Shown here piece by piece: positions 5,663-7,513 of a DNA stretch of 7,513 nucleotides. Each line of letters begins with the position of its first letter. Position 1 is the first letter of the stretch. The notes below the pieces were generated by a model. The model saw nothing but the letters and a program-made list of their open reading frames with translations, did no database searches and was not told the origin of the DNA. The position numbers were made by a program, and so were the translations under genes. The stretch spans positions 1-7,513 of the forward strand of contig CAJXNE010000103.1 of NCBI GenBank assembly GCA_913056285.1. The letters are read 5' to 3'. Source of the stretch: an uncultured Zetaproteobacteria bacterium. GTDB taxonomy: Bacteria > Pseudomonadota > Zetaproteobacteria > Mariprofundales > Mariprofundaceae.

Positions 5663-6766
5663 ATGGTTGCCGCATACCCCGAAATCCAGCCTGAACATTG
5701 CCTGAACACGCGCCTTCCCGATCTGGGTAAACCTGCGTGTACGCGTTGTCTGGACAGATGCCCGGCTGATGCCATCACACTGAATCCCGACCATGCCCCG
5801 CAGCTGCATGCTTCAGCCTGCACCGGCTGCACAGGCTGTGTGCCTGCCTGCCCGGCCGATGCTATCGGACATGAAGCTCTATCTCCGGTGAACCTTCTGC
5901 AACAGGCCCGTCAGTTGGTCATGCAGGGGCAAAGTGAAATCAATGTAGCATGCAATGCTATAACTGATACCCGCCCCGGGCTGAGAGTGCACTGCCACGC
6001 ATCCTGGGATCCTGCTCTGCTGGCCTGCATGGCCGCTGAGGGCGTACGCATAATGCATCTGGAAGGCATCGACCAGTGTGACAGCTGCCCTGCCTGTCAC
6101 GGCTCCAGCCTGATGCAGCAAACAGAAAAAGATTATGCCACGCTGAACAAATCACTGGGTATTCAACTGCATATATCCCACAAAGCCAAAGAAATTGTCG
6201 TTGAAAAACCTCTCCCTGTAGCCGAACCGGAGCCTCAACGTCGCGCTTTTTTCCGCAGTCTGATTCCCACACTTACTCAGGGTGCAGCCATGGCCGCATC
6301 CCAGATCGGACAGGCGGTCAATCAGGCAACTGCCTTGGAGATGCCGGAGGCGGATACAGAGCATGACAGCCACTTGCCTGTACGCCTACAACTATTTCTA
6401 CGTGCCTTACCCCGCCTGCAGGCAAATTTCACACCCATGCCATTTATGCCATCACTACCATTAGGAGCGATACAGGCAAATGCCAGATGCACGGCCTGCA
6501 ATCAGTGCGTTGAACAATGCCCTACAAAAGCTCTCGATATAAGAGAGTTTGGCGCAAATAAGATCCTTGAATTTCAACCAGATGCATGCATAGGATGTAG
6601 GCAGTGTATCAACACGTGTCCGGAGGACGCGCTTGAGTCATTACCAGGTATTTCGCTGCCTTCCGTACTCACCCAGCGTGCGCGACCGTTGATCATGGTG
6701 CACGAGGATATGCTAAAAAAAGAACCGGGGCGTAGCGACCGACCAGAGCTGAAGGAGGATGATTAA
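5663..6766 (+). CDS. Multi-cluster 4Fe-4S ferredoxin-type protein (NapF-like parts)
   Basis: The 367-residue product has 22 cysteines. Ferredoxin motifs are C26-x2-C29-x3-C33-P (first Cys of the set absent), C53-x2-C56-x2-C59-x3-C63-P, C276-x2-C279-x2-C282-x3-C286-P and C309-x2-C312-x2-C315-x3-C319-P. A middle domain (about 95-150) has C97, C111, C122 and a C139-x2-C142-x2-C145 cluster. RRAFFRSL at 193-200 resembles a twin-arginine motif but is internal. It is likely a cytoplasmic electron carrier or maturation factor for a redox enzyme, as NapF is for nitrate reductase; the enzyme is not in the window. The ATG at 5663 has no ribosome site, but an in-frame TAA about 45 bases upstream leaves no better ATG, GTG or TTG. 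The next gene starts 2 bp after its stop. Confidence 0.8.
   Translation: MVAAYPEIQPEHCLNTRLPDLGKPACTRCLDRCPADAITLNPDHAPQLHASACTGCTGCVPACPADAIGHEALSPVNLLQQARQLVMQGQSEINVACNAITDTRPGLRVHCHASWDPALLACMAAEGVRIMHLEGIDQCDSCPACHGSSLMQQTEKDYATLNKSLGIQLHISHKAKEIVVEKPLPVAEPEPQRRAFFRSLIPTLTQGAAMAASQIGQAVNQATALEMPEADTEHDSHLPVRLQLFLRALPRLQANFTPMPFMPSLPLGAIQANARCTACNQCVEQCPTKALDIREFGANKILEFQPDACIGCRQCINTCPEDALESLPGISLPSVLTQRARPLIMVHEDMLKKEPGRSDRPELKEDD
6752..6758 (+). promoter_or_regulatory. Shine-Dalgarno of the CPDC membrane protein, inside the upstream gene
   Basis: AAGGAGG lies within the last codons of the 4Fe-4S gene, ten bases before the ATG at 6769. It supports this start and ties translation of the two genes together. 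Confidence 0.7.
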
Positions 6767-6768
6767 TC

Positions 6769-7173
6769 ATGGGAGAACAAGTAACCCGTTCAATTGAGTT
6801 CAAAAGCCAGAGTAGCGATAGCACTAATCCTGCAGAGATGCACCTGACTGCATTTTCTCAGCAGGAGATGAAAACCCGCGCCCTTAAATCCATGCTTACC
6901 TTCTGGTTGATTGCCGCAATATGCGTGCTGATTCCCATCGCGCACTTCGTGCTGGTTCCCGGATTTTTCATTGGCGGCATAGTCGTGGCTTCACGACGCT
7001 GGAAAACCGAAGAAGAAGGTCGCGATGCGACAGGCATCTGCCCTGACTGCGGCAAGGATATATGCATCCCACTGGATAAAATCGCCGAATTACCGCAGTG
7101 GCACGATTGTCCCGATTGTTCAAAACCCATTGCACTACAACCACCAGAAGCTGGGAAAACGTCGCAGTCCTAG
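6769..7173 (+). CDS. Small membrane protein with a CPDC-CPDC zinc-ribbon-like tail
   Basis: I do not recognise this 134-residue protein as a named family. It has a polar N-terminus (1-40), a hydrophobic region at about 41-76 that could be two tight spans or one long span (interrupted by the prolines of LIPIAHFVLVPGFF), a charged stretch RRWKTEEEGRD (76-86), and a C-terminal pair CPDCGKD (91-97) and CPDCSKP (114-120). Two CxxC pairs 20 residues apart are the layout of a rubredoxin-like or zinc-ribbon knuckle, binding zinc or iron. It follows the 4Fe-4S gene by 2 bp with its own strong ribosome site, so the two are probably made together and may cooperate at the membrane. The following tatA starts 74 bp later. 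Function is unknown. Confidence 0.75.
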   Translation: MGEQVTRSIEFKSQSSDSTNPAEMHLTAFSQQEMKTRALKSMLTFWLIAAICVLIPIAHFVLVPGFFIGGIVVASRRWKTEEEGRDATGICPDCGKDICIPLDKIAELPQWHDCPDCSKPIALQPPEAGKTSQS

Positions 7174-7236
7174 CCAAGCAGCATTGTCTCGTTCATACTT
7201 GCGCCGCAAAAGTGTCAAGACTGACATGTAATGTCT

Positions 7237-7241
7237 GGAGG
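7237..7241 (+). promoter_or_regulatory. Shine-Dalgarno of tatA
   Basis: GGAGG lies six bases before the ATG at 7248 and fixes the start of this short gene. Confidence 0.7.
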
Positions 7242-7247
7242 TAGTAT

Positions 7248-7421
7248 ATGTTTGGTTTGGGAATATGGGAGCTAATAGTCATTCTCGTTATTGTGCTGGT
7301 CATTTTTGGTGCCAAACGCCTGCCTGAACTTGGAGAAGGTCTTGGTAAATTTGTCACCGGTTTGCGCAGCGGGTTGCAAAACGATGACGATAAGGAAAAG
7401 CACGGAGAGGAAAAATCCTGA
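7248..7421 (+). CDS. tatA: Twin-arginine translocase subunit TatA/TatE
   Basis: The 57-residue product is a typical short TatA: a very short N-terminus, one membrane span (about 5-20), the FG pair at 20-21 at the hinge, and the amphipathic helix KRLPELGEGLGKFVTGLRS (about 23-41), followed by an acidic/basic tail (DDDKEKHGEEK). TatA multimers form the size-fitting pore element through which folded, often cofactor-bearing proteins cross the inner membrane with TatBC. Residue 8 is Glu, where many TatA proteins have Gln; the FG pair still argues for TatA over TatB. The start has GGAGG at 7237-7241. It lies 74 bp after the CPDC membrane protein and 38 bp before a second family member. Confidence 0.9.
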   Translation: MFGLGIWELIVILVIVLVIFGAKRLPELGEGLGKFVTGLRSGLQNDDDKEKHGEEKS

Positions 7422-7459
7422 CAGGCTCTTAAAGCAACTTCTCTCTAAAATAAATTATC

Positions 7460-7513
7460 ATGGAACTGTTCGGCATTGGATGGATGGAAATGATTGTTAT
7501 TGGTCTTGTGGCA
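7460..7513 (+). CDS. tatB: TatB (or second TatA)-family protein, N-terminal 18 residues only
   Basis: The frame from ATG 7460 is open to the window end and reads MELFGIGWMEMIVIGLVA. A Gly-rich start followed by an acidic residue (Glu10) and a hydrophobic helix is the N-terminal pattern of TatA/TatB proteins. Position right after tatA favours TatB, the receptor partner of TatC, and tatC would be expected next. The hinge residues (GP in TatB, FG in TatA) are beyond the edge, so a duplicated tatA cannot be excluded. The 38-bp spacer has no good ribosome site, so the start could be adjusted once more sequence is seen. Confidence 0.6.
   Translation, partial: MELFGIGWMEMIVIGLVA

Noticed and set aside
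1..7513. CRISPR array or other regularly spaced repeats
   Set aside because: Reading the window showed no repeat unit recurring with regular spacers; only the short repeats listed were seen.

Overview
The window looks like a proteobacterial chromosome segment. The evidence is a Gram-negative type II secretion (T2SS) gene set, Tat translocase genes and good Shine-Dalgarno sites; a beta- or gammaproteobacterium is most likely, but I cannot name a genus. It joins an accessory, mobile-element-derived part (about 1-1900) to an ordinary co-directional part (about 1900-7513).

Left part, minus strand: the start of an unknown small gene with an excellent ribosome site (from 106 leftwards, partial); a 5'-truncated gene whose product looks like the C-terminal end of a DotA/TraY-type conjugation or type IVB secretion membrane protein (613-131); a tiny lipoprotein-like reading frame that abuts the break; and an AlpA-type excisionase/regulator (1021-818). 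Together these read as the eroded edge of an integrative conjugative or mobilizable element. No integrase, tRNA or convincing att pair is visible.

Gene-poor stretch 1022-1949: it holds a tandem TGACGGTA repeat, a perfect 33-base palindrome (1342-1374), about 200 bp of unassigned sequence, and a 307-bp non-autonomous element with 22-bp imperfect terminal inverted repeats (1586-1892). The element ends 57 bp upstream of gspC.

Right part, plus strand: gspC (inner-membrane PDZ protein linking the T2SS platform to the secretin), gspA (AAA+ ATPase with one membrane span and a periplasmic peptidoglycan-binding end) and gspB (its partner) are tightly packed at 1950-5535. GspA and GspB probably open or anchor the peptidoglycan so that the secretin, which GspC contacts, can assemble. 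No gspD-N genes are seen, so the rest of the system must lie elsewhere. After a 127-bp gap comes a multi-cluster 4Fe-4S protein (5663-6766), a small membrane protein with paired CPDC motifs (6769-7173), tatA (7248-7421) and the start of a second TatA/TatB-family gene (7460 to the window end). The 4Fe-4S and CPDC genes are only 2 bp apart and are likely co-transcribed; tatA follows 74 bp later.

I see no clearly undescribed system. The most unusual items are the internal twin-arginine-like motif and the incomplete first cluster in the 4Fe-4S protein next to Tat genes, the gspC-gspA-gspB arrangement directly behind a MITE-like insertion, and the long perfect palindrome.
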